64,000 bases of DNA from Nocardia sp. CNY236. Lineage in GTDB: Bacteria; Actinomycetota; Actinomycetes; Mycobacteriales; Mycobacteriaceae. The translations under genes and the position numbers were made by a program. The notes under the pieces were generated by a model. That model saw only the letters and a program-made list of their open reading frames with translations. It was not told the DNA's origin and made no database searches. The stretch is taken from assembly GCF_000482385.1 (NCBI RefSeq), contig NZ_AXVD01000026.1, positions 28,542-92,541 on the forward strand, in the 5' to 3' direction. This document shows, piece after piece, positions 29,801 to 39,268 of this stretch; within the stretch, counting starts at the first letter, position 1, and the number at the start of each line of letters is the position of its first letter.

Positions 29801-29826
29801 AGGCATACCAGGACGCCGGCCGCTGA
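26824..29826 (+). CDS. UPF0182 large membrane protein
   Basis: A 1000-residue protein with about seven membrane helices in the first 350 residues (for example ALLVAAFILAALLLLG and ILLSIAVICALAFFAGVV) and a large extracytoplasmic domain with segments typical of the family (NWLFVAVVIAFFASLVTHY, FTQLRQLKNFYGFPESLDID, VPIGNWFNRLAFAAKY). A short coiled region closes the protein. Function unknown; corresponds to Rv3193c. GTG at 26824 is chosen because GGAGAG lies seven bases before it; ATG at 26830 is an alternative. The frame continues upstream into non-coding sequence. Confidence 0.9.
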   Translation: MGMKPPTGLPSLSRRSRALLVAAFILAALLLLGPRLTDTYTNWLWFGEVGFRDVYLTVLVTRVLLFLVVAAFVGVVIWLALLLAYRTRPVFVPVTGPNDPIARYRTTVMSRLRLFGVGIPVLLGLLSGLVAQSNWVTAQLFLNGGSFGQTDPEFGLDVGFYAFDLPFYRMVLNWLFVAVVIAFFASLVTHYIFGGLRLSGRDGALTRPARIQLAVLAGLFVLLKAIAYWFDRYELLSSSRKEPTFTGGSFTDINAVLPAKLILLSIAVICALAFFAGVVLRDLRVPAMAAALLLLSSILVGAVWPLVVEQFSVRPNAADKESVYIERNIAATRQAFGITDDKIDYRDYQGQSNKSPLDLPADAVTIGNARLLDPNILSPTFTQLRQLKNFYGFPESLDIDRYSIDGDVQDYIVAARELSPTSLSGNQTDWINRHTVYTHGNGFVAAPANRVNKPQSDDPNAAGGSTDSGYPIFMVSDLFTSVDDQQIKVDQPRVYFGELISQSDPDYAIVGAEEGQRPREYDSDTAQYTYTGDGGVPIGNWFNRLAFAAKYAERNILFSSAIGDNSKIIYNRNPRERVQKVAPWLTADGDAYPAVVDGRIVWIVDAYTTLDNYPYAQSTALEGAVEDSIDQKTGRLLPRKSVSYIRNSVKATVDAYDGTVTLYEVDSSDPVLQAWRGVFPDAVRPEGEISPELRAHFRYPEDLFKVQREMLTKYHVNDPREFFTNNAFWSVPADPTAEGGNTANQPPYYVLLGDPDTKKPTFNLTSAMVGYNREFLSAYISVRSDPEGYGKFTILRLPTDTQTLGPQQTQNRMTVAPEVSREKTLLSNSNKIRYGNLLTLPIADGGILYVEPFYNERNTGPNTATFPQLLRVLVSYRDAAGSVKVGYASTLADALDQVIPGAGALATPFGGDSATRPQPGAVQSSQEASGDADATADGPPPATVVTPETGSSAAKDAAAAELNRKIEDVRAAMRTGNFQDFGRALDELDAAVKAYQDAGR

Positions 29827-29856
29827 ATGCGGCTACCATCCAGACCGTAGGTGTCA

Positions 29857-29899
29857 CATCCAGAGGGCCGCCGCGACAGTTCCGCCGGCCCTCTGGATG
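29857..29899. terminator. Bidirectional terminator hairpin
   Basis: A perfect 13-bp stem, CATCCAGAGGGCC (29857-29869) with GGCCCTCTGGATG (29887-29899), lies between the convergent UPF0182 and rpf genes. There is no strong T tract. Confidence 0.6.
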
Positions 29900-29911
29900 C
29901 TCGGGCGCGGG

Positions 29912-30806
<895 letters not shown>

Positions 30807-31141
30807 TAACGAAGAGATCTCGGCAGATCACGTGTCTATAACACCCGAAATTGCGTGAAACGTCTGACGCGAATATCGGCATCCTCGCAGTCGGGAAAGA
30901 CCGGCTATCTGTTGTTTGCGGGATGAGTTGTCCTATCGTTATGTGGCCGACATCACTGTGAAAGCGGGACTGCAACACTGCCGCGCCGCTGCAGGGTGTG
31001 GGCGGTGGGCGTGGGCGGGTCCCGCCGCCTCACACCTGCCCCGACCAGGGGACATTCCTGGCCGTCTCGATATCTCCGGTGGCGCCGCATGCTGGCGTAG
31101 TCGAGGTCGGGCAGTGTGGACTACTGGGCTGACCAGCTGAT
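30807..31141. other. Intergenic region between rpf leader and tRNA promoter
   Basis: About 335 bases with no convincing gene. Short open frames on both strands have no family resemblance. It should hold the rpf promoter on the minus strand, but no clear -35/-10 pair could be settled. Confidence 0.4.
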
Positions 31142-31171
31142 TTGCTGACTCCGTGTACCCGTGTGTAATGT
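31142..31171 (+). promoter_or_regulatory. Probable promoter of the initiator tRNA gene
   Basis: TTGCTG (31142-31147) and TAATGT (31166-31171) are 18 bases apart and end 12 bases before the tRNA gene. Confidence 0.45.
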
Positions 31172-31183
31172 TGTGTTCACCGA

Positions 31184-31257
31184 CGCGGGGTGGAGCAGCT
31201 CGGTAGCTCGCTGGGCTCATAACCCAGAGGTCGCAGGTTCAAATCCTGTCCCCGCTA
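31184..31257 (+). tRNA. Initiator tRNA-fMet (CAT anticodon)
   Basis: A 74-base cloverleaf without encoded CCA. The anticodon loop CTCATAA is flanked by three G:C pairs (GGG/CCC), a mark of initiator tRNA. The acceptor stem begins CGCGGGG and ends CCCCGCT, leaving the first pair (C1 with U72) mismatched, as required to exclude it from elongation. T-loop is GGTTCAAATCC. Nearly identical in pattern to bacterial tRNA-fMet. Confidence 0.97.
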
Positions 31258-31264
31258 CTGAGGG

Positions 31265-31310
31265 CCCGAGTCAGATCTTCGGTTCTAGATCTGACTCGGG
31301 TCCATTTTCT
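31265..31310 (+). terminator. Strong intrinsic terminator after tRNA-fMet
   Basis: CCCGAGTCAGATC (31265-31277) pairs perfectly with GATCTGACTCGGG (31288-31300), followed by TCCATTTTCT. It begins eight bases after the tRNA. Confidence 0.9.
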
Positions 31311-31533
31311 TCCGCCGAATCCGTGTTCGCGCTGTTACCTCGGAGACCACATCGGGCATCGGTGGTGAGCCGTTTACCGATCGGGCGGGGAGTGTCGGGC
31401 CATAGAATCGAGTTCGACGGTTTTCAGGTATTTTCCGAGGACAAGAAATTCGAATGTTTTTCCGCCGACATATATCTCGGCAGGTATTGGTCGAGGGGAG
31501 TGTGGCTTCCGACATGAAAATCGAAGTCCGACA

Positions 31534-31884
31534 ATGCTGATCGAGATCCTTGTCGTGCCGGACTGCCCGCACCAGCGCCTCGCCGAGCAGCAGCTGAGTC
31601 GGGCGCTCACCGACCTCGGGCTGGCCGCCACCGACTTCACCACCCGGGTCGTCGCAGACCTGGCCGAGGCCGCGCGGTTGGGCTTCACAGGATCCCCCAC
31701 GATTCTCATCGACGGTTGCGATCCGTTCGCCGAGCCCGGGGACATGGTGTCGTTCACGTGTCGGCTCTACCGAACACCCTCGGGTCTCGAGGGGGCGCCC
31801 GGACGCGACCAGTTGCGTCGCATCCTCCGGGAAGCCGGTGCCACGAACCGATCGGTCTGTGAGGGCGATACCACGACGAGCTGA
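31534..31884 (+). CDS. Thioredoxin-fold small protein
   Basis: A 116-residue cytoplasmic protein with a thioredoxin-like pattern: IEILVVPDCPHQRLAEQQ at the start, with a single Cys where the redox motif would be, and FTGSPTILIDGCDPFAEPG with the cis-proline (SPT). CRLYRTPSGLEGAP near the end is a signature I associate with a small actinobacterial family of this type. The lack of a CxxC makes classical disulfide exchange unlikely. ATG start with a weak ribosome-binding site. It is followed by the methyltransferase gene 46 bases on. Function not established. Confidence 0.65.
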   Translation: MLIEILVVPDCPHQRLAEQQLSRALTDLGLAATDFTTRVVADLAEAARLGFTGSPTILIDGCDPFAEPGDMVSFTCRLYRTPSGLEGAPGRDQLRRILREAGATNRSVCEGDTTTS

Positions 31885-31930
31885 AGACGAGTCGACGCTT
31901 TCGGTTGACGGTGAAGGGAAATGGCGAGAC

Positions 31931-32599
31931 ATGGTCGACGACGATCGTGACCTGGGCGACGCCCAGCACGTGCACTGGCAATCCACCTACACCGCCCACC
32001 CTGGGATGTACGGAGCGGAGCCCTCGGCCGCCGCGCGGCGCGCGGCCGAAGTCTTTCGCATGGCGGGCAGCGCGAACGTACTGGAACTCGGCGCCGGGCA
32101 CGGCCGTGACGCGTTGTTCTTCGCACGCGAGGGATTCACCGTCCACGCCATCGATTTCAGTTCGGCCGGATTGGACCAGTTGCGCGCTGCCGCCCGAGCG
32201 CAGAGCCTCGACGCACGCGTCACTGCCCTGGTGCACGACGTCCGTGACCCACTGCCGTGGCCGGACGCCTCCCAGGACGCGGTGTTCGCGCACATGGTGT
32301 TGTGCATGGCATTGTCCACCCCGCAGATCCGCGCCATCGTGGGCGAGGTGCGCCGTGTCCTGCGGCCTGGCGGCGTCCTCGTCTACACCGTTCGGCACAC
32401 TGATGATGCCCACTACGGCGCCGGGGTGGCTCACGGCGACGACATCTACGAACACAGCGGCTTCGCGGTGCATTTCTTTACCCGGTATCTGGTCGATTCC
32501 CTTGCCGAAGGGTGGATTCTGACGGAGGTGTACGCCTTCGAGGAGGGCGATCTGCCACGACGCCTGTGGTGTATCACCCAAGCCCTGCCACATGGGTAG
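31931..32599 (+). CDS. SAM-dependent methyltransferase
   Basis: A 222-residue class I methyltransferase. VLELGAGHGRDALFFA is motif I, AIDFSSAGLDQL holds the acidic residue that binds the ribose of SAM, and VRRVLRPGGVLVYTV is the post-motif III strand. The target is unknown; no transmembrane or extra domain is present. ATG at 31931 (MVDDDRDLG) is chosen over the longer frame from 31838 that overlaps the preceding gene. The two genes may form an operon. Confidence 0.8.
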   Translation: MVDDDRDLGDAQHVHWQSTYTAHPGMYGAEPSAAARRAAEVFRMAGSANVLELGAGHGRDALFFAREGFTVHAIDFSSAGLDQLRAAARAQSLDARVTALVHDVRDPLPWPDASQDAVFAHMVLCMALSTPQIRAIVGEVRRVLRPGGVLVYTVRHTDDAHYGAGVAHGDDIYEHSGFAVHFFTRYLVDSLAEGWILTEVYAFEEGDLPRRLWCITQALPHG

Positions 32600-33052
32600 C
32601 TGGTGAAATCGGTCGCATTCAGCGCCACTGACCTCTTGACTAGCGGTGAAATCGGAGGAAACTGGTGGTTACACCGGAACACCGAAACGGCGTTGCGACA
32701 GTCGGAAGAGACGTCTGAAGAGTGTTGTGGCGGCAATTCAAGATCCGGCCTAGGCCCCCGGCAAGCCAATCGAATACCGGAGTTGTCAGCGACGACTGAA
32801 ACTTACGGGTTCGAAAGAGGCTACCGGGGACTGTTCTGTTCGGGGATCGATCGGGGGATTCTGTTTCGGTCTGTCAGGGGATTCCCTTTTGAACGGCTCG
32901 GGTATCGAACCGCTCGGGTGTTCGGCTGCTCATGTTCGGATCACTCGGGGTCGTTGGCCTCAGCGGTTCAACTCGGCTGCGTCGAGTGGTTGACTGGTTG
33001 TGTGCTGGCTGGATCGGCCGCACGCGCGCATCTCATGTCAGGAGGCAATGCG
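32600..33052 (+). other. Long non-coding stretch before the VOC gene
   Basis: About 450 bases without a convincing gene. The frame of the next gene stays open through it but shows no coding bias or family match. A TTGACT near 32636 has no clear -10 partner. It probably holds the promoter and a long leader of the following gene. Confidence 0.5.
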
Positions 33053-33850
33053 ATGCCCACTCATGATGGAAATTGGTCGCAAGGAACGCCATGCTGGGTC
33101 GGCGGCGACGTCGACGATCCGGCGCGAGCACAGACGTTCTATGGGGAATTGTTCGGCTGGAAGTTCACCGAAAGTCCGCCCGAGTCGGGTGGATATCTGA
33201 TGGCAATGCGTGCGGGTCGTGCTGTGGCAGGCATCGGCCCCAAGCCCAAGGACACGCCGTCGGCGTGGACGACGTATCTCGCTGTCGAGAGCGCCGATGC
33301 CATAGCCGGCAAGCTCACCGCCGCCGGCGGTTCGCTGATGCTGGAACCGCGTGACGCACTCGACGCCGGCCGCATGGCCGTCGCAGCCGACCCGACCGGC
33401 GCGGTGTTCGGAGTGTGGGAAGCCCGAGCCCATCCCGGCGCGGGTATCTACAACGAACACGGCACCTACTGCTGGGCCGAGCTGCACACCCGTGACTACA
33501 AGCGGACACAGGAGTTCTACGCCGACGTCTTCGGTTGGCATTACACCGAAATCGGGGATGGGCACAACTTCATCTACTCCACCTTCAGCCCGACCCACGA
33601 TGGTGACGGCGTCGGTGGCATCTTCGATTCGACGGCCGTTCCGGGTGACAATCGGTCCCACTGGTTGGCGTGGTTCCAGGTCGACGACACCGACGCCGTG
33701 CTCGCCACGGCACGTGATCTCGGTGCCACCCTCAGATCCGGACCGGACGACAGTCCGTTCGGCCGGATGGGCGTCGTTCAGGGGCCACAGGGTGAGGTAT
33801 TCGGCGTGATAGATACCGCAACCAAGGTCAGCTCGCCCGCCGGCGCCTGA
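33053..33850 (+). CDS. Two-domain glyoxalase-like (VOC) protein
   Basis: A 265-residue protein with two VOC modules: GTPCWVGGDVDDPARAQTFY opens the first and GTYCWAELHTRDYKRTQEFY the second. FYGELFGWKF and FYADVFGWHY are typical of the antibiotic-resistance/hydroxylase-like VOC branch found in many Actinobacteria. Metal ligands cannot be assigned with certainty, and the substrate is unknown. ATG at 33053 follows AGGAGG by seven bases; the longer open frame before it is not coding. Confidence 0.82.
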   Translation: MPTHDGNWSQGTPCWVGGDVDDPARAQTFYGELFGWKFTESPPESGGYLMAMRAGRAVAGIGPKPKDTPSAWTTYLAVESADAIAGKLTAAGGSLMLEPRDALDAGRMAVAADPTGAVFGVWEARAHPGAGIYNEHGTYCWAELHTRDYKRTQEFYADVFGWHYTEIGDGHNFIYSTFSPTHDGDGVGGIFDSTAVPGDNRSHWLAWFQVDDTDAVLATARDLGATLRSGPDDSPFGRMGVVQGPQGEVFGVIDTATKVSSPAGA

Positions 33851-33955
33851 ACCATATCGGTGGGGTGGTGACGTGCACCGCCCCGCCGGCACAGATCGAA
33901 AGTCCAGGGGACACAGGATCGAGCACCGATCGGATGGTCGGATCGCGCCGTGTCG

Positions 33956-34627
33956 TCAGTCCGATGGGCGGCGTCCGGAAGAGACCAGACCATGCTGGTG
34001 GGCATAGACCACCGCATGAATCCGGTCCCGGACCCCGAGCTTTGCCAAGACCCGGGAGACATGGGTCTTCACCGTTTCTTCGCCGACTCCGAGTTCGGCA
34101 GCGATTTCGGCGTTGCTCCGCGCGTCGGCGAGCAGCAGCAATACCTCTTGCTCCCGAGCTGTGAGCTGGTGTACCTCGCTGGGGGTGCGTGCTGGCGCGA
34201 GAATGCTCGCGAACCGGGATACCAGTCGCCGAGTCATCGACGGGTCGATCAGCGCATCGCCGCGCGCCGCGATGCGGACGGCGGCGACCAATTCTTCCGG
34301 CGGCAGACTCTTCAGCAGGAAGCCGCTCGCACCGGCCTGTAACGCGCGATACAGATTTGCTTCGCTGTCGTAGGTGGTGAGTACCAGGACATGTGTTCCC
34401 CCTGCGGCAACGATCGCCGTGGTCGCGGCCAGACCGTCGAGCTTCGGCATCCGGACGTCCAGGATGGCTACGTCCGGCCGCAGCCGAGCAGTCTCGGCGA
34501 CCGCGTCACGGCCATTTCCGACCTCCGCCACGCAGTCCAAGTCGGCCTGACTGTCGATGACCGCCCGCAGGCCCGACCGGAACATACGGTGGTCGTCGGC
34601 GATCAGTACACGCGTGGGGGAGTTCAT
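33956..34627 (-). CDS. NarL/LuxR-type response regulator
   Basis: A 223-residue two-component regulator. The receiver domain has IADDHRMFRSGL with the acidic pocket, VAILDVRMPKLDG with the phosphorylated Asp (about residue 54), and LKS with the conserved Lys. The C-terminal LuxR helix-turn-helix reads LTAREQEVLLLLADARSNAE and GEETVKTHVSRVLAKL. Its start overlaps the stop of the kinase gene by the ATGA pattern, so the pair is translationally coupled. Target genes are unknown. Confidence 0.93.
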   Translation of the reverse strand: MNSPTRVLIADDHRMFRSGLRAVIDSQADLDCVAEVGNGRDAVAETARLRPDVAILDVRMPKLDGLAATTAIVAAGGTHVLVLTTYDSEANLYRALQAGASGFLLKSLPPEELVAAVRIAARGDALIDPSMTRRLVSRFASILAPARTPSEVHQLTAREQEVLLLLADARSNAEIAAELGVGEETVKTHVSRVLAKLGVRDRIHAVVYAHQHGLVSSGRRPSD

Positions 34628-35799
34628 GTTCCTCCGATCGGCATCGATACGGTGATCTGCCAGTGATTGGAACTCCGACCGAAGGTGAGTTCGCCGTCGA
34701 AGAGTTCGACACGGCGGCGAATCCCGCCGAGCCCGCGCGAGACCGGGGTATCGGCGCCGGAGTGGTCGACAGCGGATTCCGGCGGCAGGGGATTGGTTGC
34801 GCTCAGCGCCACCCGGTTCGACAGGTGCTCCACTTCCACGGATGCGTGTGTGCCGTCGCCATGGCGCAGCGCGTTGGTGAGCATTTCCTGCACGATGCGA
34901 TACAGCGTGATGCTGAGCGAATCCGGCAGTTCCCGTGGGGTTCCTCGGATGGTCAGCGTGACATCCAGACCGGCGTCGCGGACGTGGTCGATCAGCCCAT
35001 CGATATCCGCGAGCCCGGGCTGGCGTTGCCCGTCGTCGTCGCGCCCGTGCAGCAGGTCGAGCTGCCGACGCAGATCGACCATCGCCGCTCTGCTGTTGGA
35101 TTCCACGGCGGACAACGACCGAGCCACGGTCGCGTCGGCGCCGCCACCGAGAGCCAGCCTGGCCGCGCCCGCGTGGATGCCGATCGCGCTGACATGATGC
35201 GAGATCACATCGTGCAGGTCACGCGCAATGGCAGCTCGTTCGTCGGCCACCGCACGGTCGAGTGCGGCCCGGTGTTCTTGTTGGCGCAATTGAGCGTGCT
35301 GCTCGAGTTCGGCGATGTAGGCGCCCCGCGCGGCGGTGTAGCGGCCGACGAGCCACGGTACGCACCCCCCGGATGCGGTGATCGCGATCAGCAGCAGCCA
35401 GTCCTGCGCAGTGGGACTGTTGGTGAGTAGATGCGCCGAGGCCAATCCGCCGCACATCAGCACCATGGTCGACACCGATTTCGGTCCGGAAAGCCAGGCG
35501 CCGGCTCGATATCCGGCCACCACGAACCCGATATCGGCGAACCTGATCAGAAAGCCGAGCCGGTACAGCAACAGTCCGGCCGACAAGCGCGCCAGCACGT
35601 GCACGATCGCGACCACACCCGCTGTCCGTGGTGGCGCGGCCAACGCGAGGTCGGCCGCGACGATCGTGGCGACAGCGAGGCCCGTCTGCCATGGGGCCAC
35701 GGCGAACGCGCCGTAGAACGACAACACCACCACATCGATCAGCGCGGCCACCACCGCCACCAACAGCGATTGTCGGGCCAGCGACCTGCTCACGTCCAA
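34624..35799 (-). CDS. Sensor histidine kinase (HisKA_3 type)
   Basis: A 391-residue membrane kinase. About five or six membrane helices occupy the first 160 residues, with no large sensor loop. A coiled segment (EHAQLRQQEHRAALDRAVAD) leads to the dimerisation domain with the phosphorylated His in ARDLHDVISHHVSAIG, and a short HATPase follows (YRIVQEMLTNALRHG, RGLGGIRRRVELFDGE). It pairs with the downstream NarL-type regulator. The start is uncertain between TTG at 35799 and GTG at 35793. The stimulus is probably sensed in or near the membrane. Confidence 0.9.
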   Translation of the reverse strand: MDVSRSLARQSLLVAVVAALIDVVVLSFYGAFAVAPWQTGLAVATIVAADLALAAPPRTAGVVAIVHVLARLSAGLLLYRLGFLIRFADIGFVVAGYRAGAWLSGPKSVSTMVLMCGGLASAHLLTNSPTAQDWLLLIAITASGGCVPWLVGRYTAARGAYIAELEQHAQLRQQEHRAALDRAVADERAAIARDLHDVISHHVSAIGIHAGAARLALGGGADATVARSLSAVESNSRAAMVDLRRQLDLLHGRDDDGQRQPGLADIDGLIDHVRDAGLDVTLTIRGTPRELPDSLSITLYRIVQEMLTNALRHGDGTHASVEVEHLSNRVALSATNPLPPESAVDHSGADTPVSRGLGGIRRRVELFDGELTFGRSSNHWQITVSMPIGGT

Positions 35800-36109
35800 G
35801 GATCCGCCACCGCCTTAACTCACGTCTCGAGGTCGAGTGTCGTGGGCGATCCTCGCGAGCTCAACCCGCCCGGCCCCGTATGCCGACCGATAACTGTGCT
35901 CGAGAGCCAGCATGTGCGCATCCCCCGAGCGAGGGATGATGCCTCCATCCTCGGCGGGATCTTCGGGCAGTCCCGCGCGGGGGCCCGCGGTCGGTGTCAG
36001 CGCACGGTGATCGAACGACCCCGGCCGGCCCCCCGCGGCGGTGCCGCTGACATGTCGAGCACATGGCGCTGCCGGTGAGCAGCCGACTGTACGGTCTCCC
36101 CGGCTCGGA
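35800..36109. other. Intergenic region upstream of the two-component system
   Basis: 310 bases between the kinase start and the end of the SnoaL-like gene, both on the minus strand. No gene or clear promoter could be settled; it should contain the kinase promoter. Confidence 0.4.
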
Positions 36110-36916
36110 TCATGCTGCATCGAGATAGAACCGGAGCGTCGCAACGCGGTCGTTGTCGGCGTCGAACTCCGCCACAGCAACCCCACGGGCGTCGCTGACC
36201 CGGACGCTTGCCGTCACCGTCCGACCGGAGGCGATCATTTTGTTCCATTGCATGTTTCGCGCCACATTGGTGAATTCCTCCACCGAGATCGACGTTCCGA
36301 CCGGCAGTTCGATGTCGGCCTTGTGGCCGAGCACGCTACGGACACTGGTCAAGTCGGTGTTCGCAGCGGCGGTGAAGACCCTTGTCATAGTGATCTTTCC
36401 GCGACGCCCCACGCTGAGCAGCGCTCGCGTCATGCCGAGCACTCCGCCGAGGCCGTGCTGGACGATCAGGCGCCAACCGAGTTCCAGCCCGGCAGCCAGA
36501 CCGGGTAGTCCGGTACGGATCAGCTGCCAGACCATGCTGCCCAGTTCCCAGTGCGCGGCCAGATGGGCGATCTTCCAGTTGCCGCCTCGCTCGACCAGTC
36601 GATAGCGCAGGTGCATGGGGACCATGATGGTGGCGCCGGTCGACATCGTGGTCACCACGGTCAGATCACGCAGCACCGTCCGTGCGTGCACCACGTCCTG
36701 GTCGACCTGGAAAGTGATCACGTTGGGCGCGATGAAGGTGTCGTAGAAGCGCTCGATGGCGGCGCGGCCGACGTGCGGTCGTGAGCCGACCGGGTCGTCG
36801 ACCCGGGCGTCATCGGTGAACAGGTCGACCCATGCGGATCTGTCGTGCGCCGCGACGGCTCGGGGCGACGCTTGAACTGCGGTGAGCAGCGCGGTGGCCG
36901 ATGGGTCCAACGGCAT
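36110..36916 (-). CDS. SnoaL/NTF2-like protein
   Basis: A 268-residue protein. The first 130 residues have the NTF2-like cone pattern: HDRSAWVDLFTDDARVDDPV, GRAAIERFYDTFIAPN and LRYRLVERGGNWKIAHLAAH, as in ketosteroid isomerase and SnoaL cyclases. The rest is longer than usual for the family and may be a second, divergent copy (IMASGRTV-type strands and a final FDADNDRVATLRFYL that again resembles NTF2). The substrate is unknown. ATG at 36916 follows GGAGG by seven bases; the frame before it is not coding. Confidence 0.72.
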   Translation of the reverse strand: MPLDPSATALLTAVQASPRAVAAHDRSAWVDLFTDDARVDDPVGSRPHVGRAAIERFYDTFIAPNVITFQVDQDVVHARTVLRDLTVVTTMSTGATIMVPMHLRYRLVERGGNWKIAHLAAHWELGSMVWQLIRTGLPGLAAGLELGWRLIVQHGLGGVLGMTRALLSVGRRGKITMTRVFTAAANTDLTSVRSVLGHKADIELPVGTSISVEEFTNVARNMQWNKMIASGRTVTASVRVSDARGVAVAEFDADNDRVATLRFYLDAA

Positions 36917-37103
36917 GGCGGTACCTCCATTGGCGCGAGCACGACTCAGCACATGATAGAACGAGTTCTCGTGCCGCCGTCCATTCGATAGGCGACCAGG
37001 CGGACCGGTACTCGCTCGAGCGGCTGTTTCGCATCTGCCGGATACACGCCCGCGAACGGTGCACAACCGCTGGCTAGGGTGGTCTTCGGGATACAGTCGA
37101 GCC

Positions 37104-38453
37104 ATGGGCATCGAGTATTCGAGCGTCATCGATTGTCCTCGGTCCGAGGTGTTCGCATGGCACGCCCGCCCGGGGGCACTCACCCGCCTGGCCCCGCCGT
37201 GGCAGCCGGTGTCGCCGCGCCTCGAAGCGGGTTCGCTGTCGGACGGACACGCGATACTCGGCCTCCCGGGCGGGCTGCGTTGGGTGGCCCGGCACGACCC
37301 GCGAGCCTATGACCCTCCACACCGATTCGTCGACACGGTCGGCGTGAATGGCATCGGCTCGCTGCCGGCTGGGCTGCTGCCGTGGCGGCACACGCATGAA
37401 TTCGAGGTCGTGGATCGAACGCACACCCGCGTCGTGGACCGCATCGATGCACCGGTTCCGGCGACGTTGCTGCGACCGATGTTCATCTACCGTCACCGGC
37501 AGCTCGCCGACGACCTGGCGGCCCACTCGCGGGCGCTGCGCGAGGGGTTCGTGTCCAAGACCATCGCTGTCACCGGGGCATCCGGCTCGGTCGGTTCGGC
37601 GCTGACCGCTTTCCTCACCACCGGAGGACATCGCGTGTTGCGACTGGTGCGGCGTGTGCCGCGCGCGTCGGACGAAAGACGCTGGGAACCCGGCGCTCCT
37701 GCACCGGATCTGCTGGACGGCGTAGATGCGGTGGTGCACTTGGCCGGCGCGTCGATCGCGGGTCGATTCACCGCGGCGCACAAGCGCGCCATCGCCGACA
37801 CTCGGATCGGGCCGACGCATGCGCTCGCCGAGCTCGCCGCGCGGTCGGCGGTGCCGGTATTCGTCAGCGCTTCCGCGATCGGCTACTACGGCTCCGACCG
37901 TGGCGAGCAGATGCTGTCCGAGGACGCGTCGCGGGGCGACGGCTTTCTCGCCGACGTGGTGGACGCCTGGGAGGCTGCCACGACGCCGGCCGCCGAATCG
38001 GGGGTTCGCGTGGTCCGCGTACGCACCGGAATCGCGCAGTCCCCCCGCGGCGGCACGTTGCGTTTGCTGCGTCCCCTGTTCACTGTGGGCTTGGGCGGAC
38101 GTATCGGCGATGGCCGTCAGTGGGTGTCGTGGATCGGCATCGACGACTTGGTCGATGTCTACCACCGGGCGCTCTGGGATGTCGAACTGTCCGGTCCGAT
38201 CAATGCTGTTGCCCCGCAGCCGGTTCGGAACACTGTATACACCACGATCCTCGCCGAGGTGCTGCGCCGCCCGGCGCTGGTCCCAGTGCCCGACTTCGGT
38301 CTCGCCCTGGTTTTGGGGCGTGAAGGCGCCCGGGAGATGGCATCGGCGAACCAGCGTGTCGTACCCGCTCGGCTGACACAGGTCGATCACCGTTTCCGGA
38401 CAGGTGCGCTGGAGCCCACGTTGCGGCACCTGCTGGGCAGATACAGTGGCTGA
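37104..38453 (+). CDS. TIGR01777-family epimerase with N-terminal SRPBCC domain
   Basis: A 449-residue fusion. Residues 1 to about 150 form a START-like (SRPBCC) domain (YSSVIDCPRSEVFAWHARPG, PWRHTHEFEVVDRTHTRVVD). The rest is an NAD(P)-dependent epimerase of the TIGR01777 type, with VTGASGSVGSALTAFL, VVHLAGASIAGRFTAAHK and SASAIGYYGSDRGE containing the catalytic Tyr. A related single-domain E. coli protein is YfcH. The SRPBCC part may bind a hydrophobic ligand. The reaction is unknown. ATG at 37104 is used because upstream residues do not fit the family. Confidence 0.87.
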   Translation: MGIEYSSVIDCPRSEVFAWHARPGALTRLAPPWQPVSPRLEAGSLSDGHAILGLPGGLRWVARHDPRAYDPPHRFVDTVGVNGIGSLPAGLLPWRHTHEFEVVDRTHTRVVDRIDAPVPATLLRPMFIYRHRQLADDLAAHSRALREGFVSKTIAVTGASGSVGSALTAFLTTGGHRVLRLVRRVPRASDERRWEPGAPAPDLLDGVDAVVHLAGASIAGRFTAAHKRAIADTRIGPTHALAELAARSAVPVFVSASAIGYYGSDRGEQMLSEDASRGDGFLADVVDAWEAATTPAAESGVRVVRVRTGIAQSPRGGTLRLLRPLFTVGLGGRIGDGRQWVSWIGIDDLVDVYHRALWDVELSGPINAVAPQPVRNTVYTTILAEVLRRPALVPVPDFGLALVLGREGAREMASANQRVVPARLTQVDHRFRTGALEPTLRHLLGRYSG

Positions 38454-38571
38454 ATTCGATAGGACACACCGAGACTGCAGATGTGTGACAGCACCGCGAT
38501 ATCCAGCGTGAACGCCGCTGTCGGCTCGGTATGATCCCGCGGTCCGCATCGTCGATTCTCGAGGAGTCAGC

Positions 38572-39201
38572 GTGACCAGTCGCCGAATGCTTCGTGCATG
38601 TACACACCCGACCATCGCGGTGATGCTCGTACTGATGGGGCTGATTCCGACTGTGGGCAGCGCGGCGGCGGTCCCGCCACGGAGCCCGGTCGCCGGCCCT
38701 GTACCGGTGTCGTATCTGGACCTGAACCGATATCTCGGCACGTGGAATCAACTGGCCGCGGTTCCGCAGTACTTCAATCTCGTGTGTGCACGCGATACGC
38801 AAGCCACCTACGCACGTGACCCGCAGGGCAATATCGCGGTGCACAACTCCTGTATCACCTGGGCGAACACGGTCAATGAAATCGACGGGACCGCGGTGGT
38901 CAACGATCGGCAGACCGGGGCGCAATTGCACGTCAGCTTCCCCAGCGTGCCGACTCAGGAAGGCGTGGAAGGACCCACCAACTACATCGTCACCGCACTC
39001 GGCCCGGACTACTCGTGGGCGATCGTCACCGATCCGACCAGGGTCACCGGGTTCGTCTTGGCCCGCGCGGCGAGGTTGGACGCAGACGGCTGGCAGCAGG
39101 TGCGTGCGGAGATCGCGGCAGCAGGCCAGAATGCGTGCTTGTATCTGACGTCACCGACAACAGGGGGCGAGACCCGCATCCTTCCATTGTGCTTGCTGTG
39201 A
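38572..39201 (+). CDS. Secreted lipocalin (Blc-like)
   Basis: A 209-residue exported protein. The signal peptide (TIAVMLVLMGLIPTVGSAAA) is followed by a lipocalin domain: YLGTWNQLAAVPQYF with the conserved G-x-W, CARDTQATYARDPQGNIAVH and YSWAIVTDP. Four Cys in the mature part may form disulfides. Bacterial lipocalins bind fatty acids or lysophospholipids at the envelope. GTG start at 38572 after GAGGAG. No lipobox Cys is obvious. Monocistronic in appearance; photolyase follows 67 bases later. Confidence 0.85.
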   Translation: MTSRRMLRACTHPTIAVMLVLMGLIPTVGSAAAVPPRSPVAGPVPVSYLDLNRYLGTWNQLAAVPQYFNLVCARDTQATYARDPQGNIAVHNSCITWANTVNEIDGTAVVNDRQTGAQLHVSFPSVPTQEGVEGPTNYIVTALGPDYSWAIVTDPTRVTGFVLARAARLDADGWQQVRAEIAAAGQNACLYLTSPTTGGETRILPLCLL

Positions 39202-39268
39202 TCGGTGCTGGTCTGCCGTTCGCTGGCGGCGCGGGCGATGGTCGCGCCGCGGATCGAGGTGATCTCTG

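Noticed and set aside
32603..33052. N-terminal extension of the second VOC protein
   Set aside because: No coding bias or homology, and AGGAGG precedes ATG at 33053.
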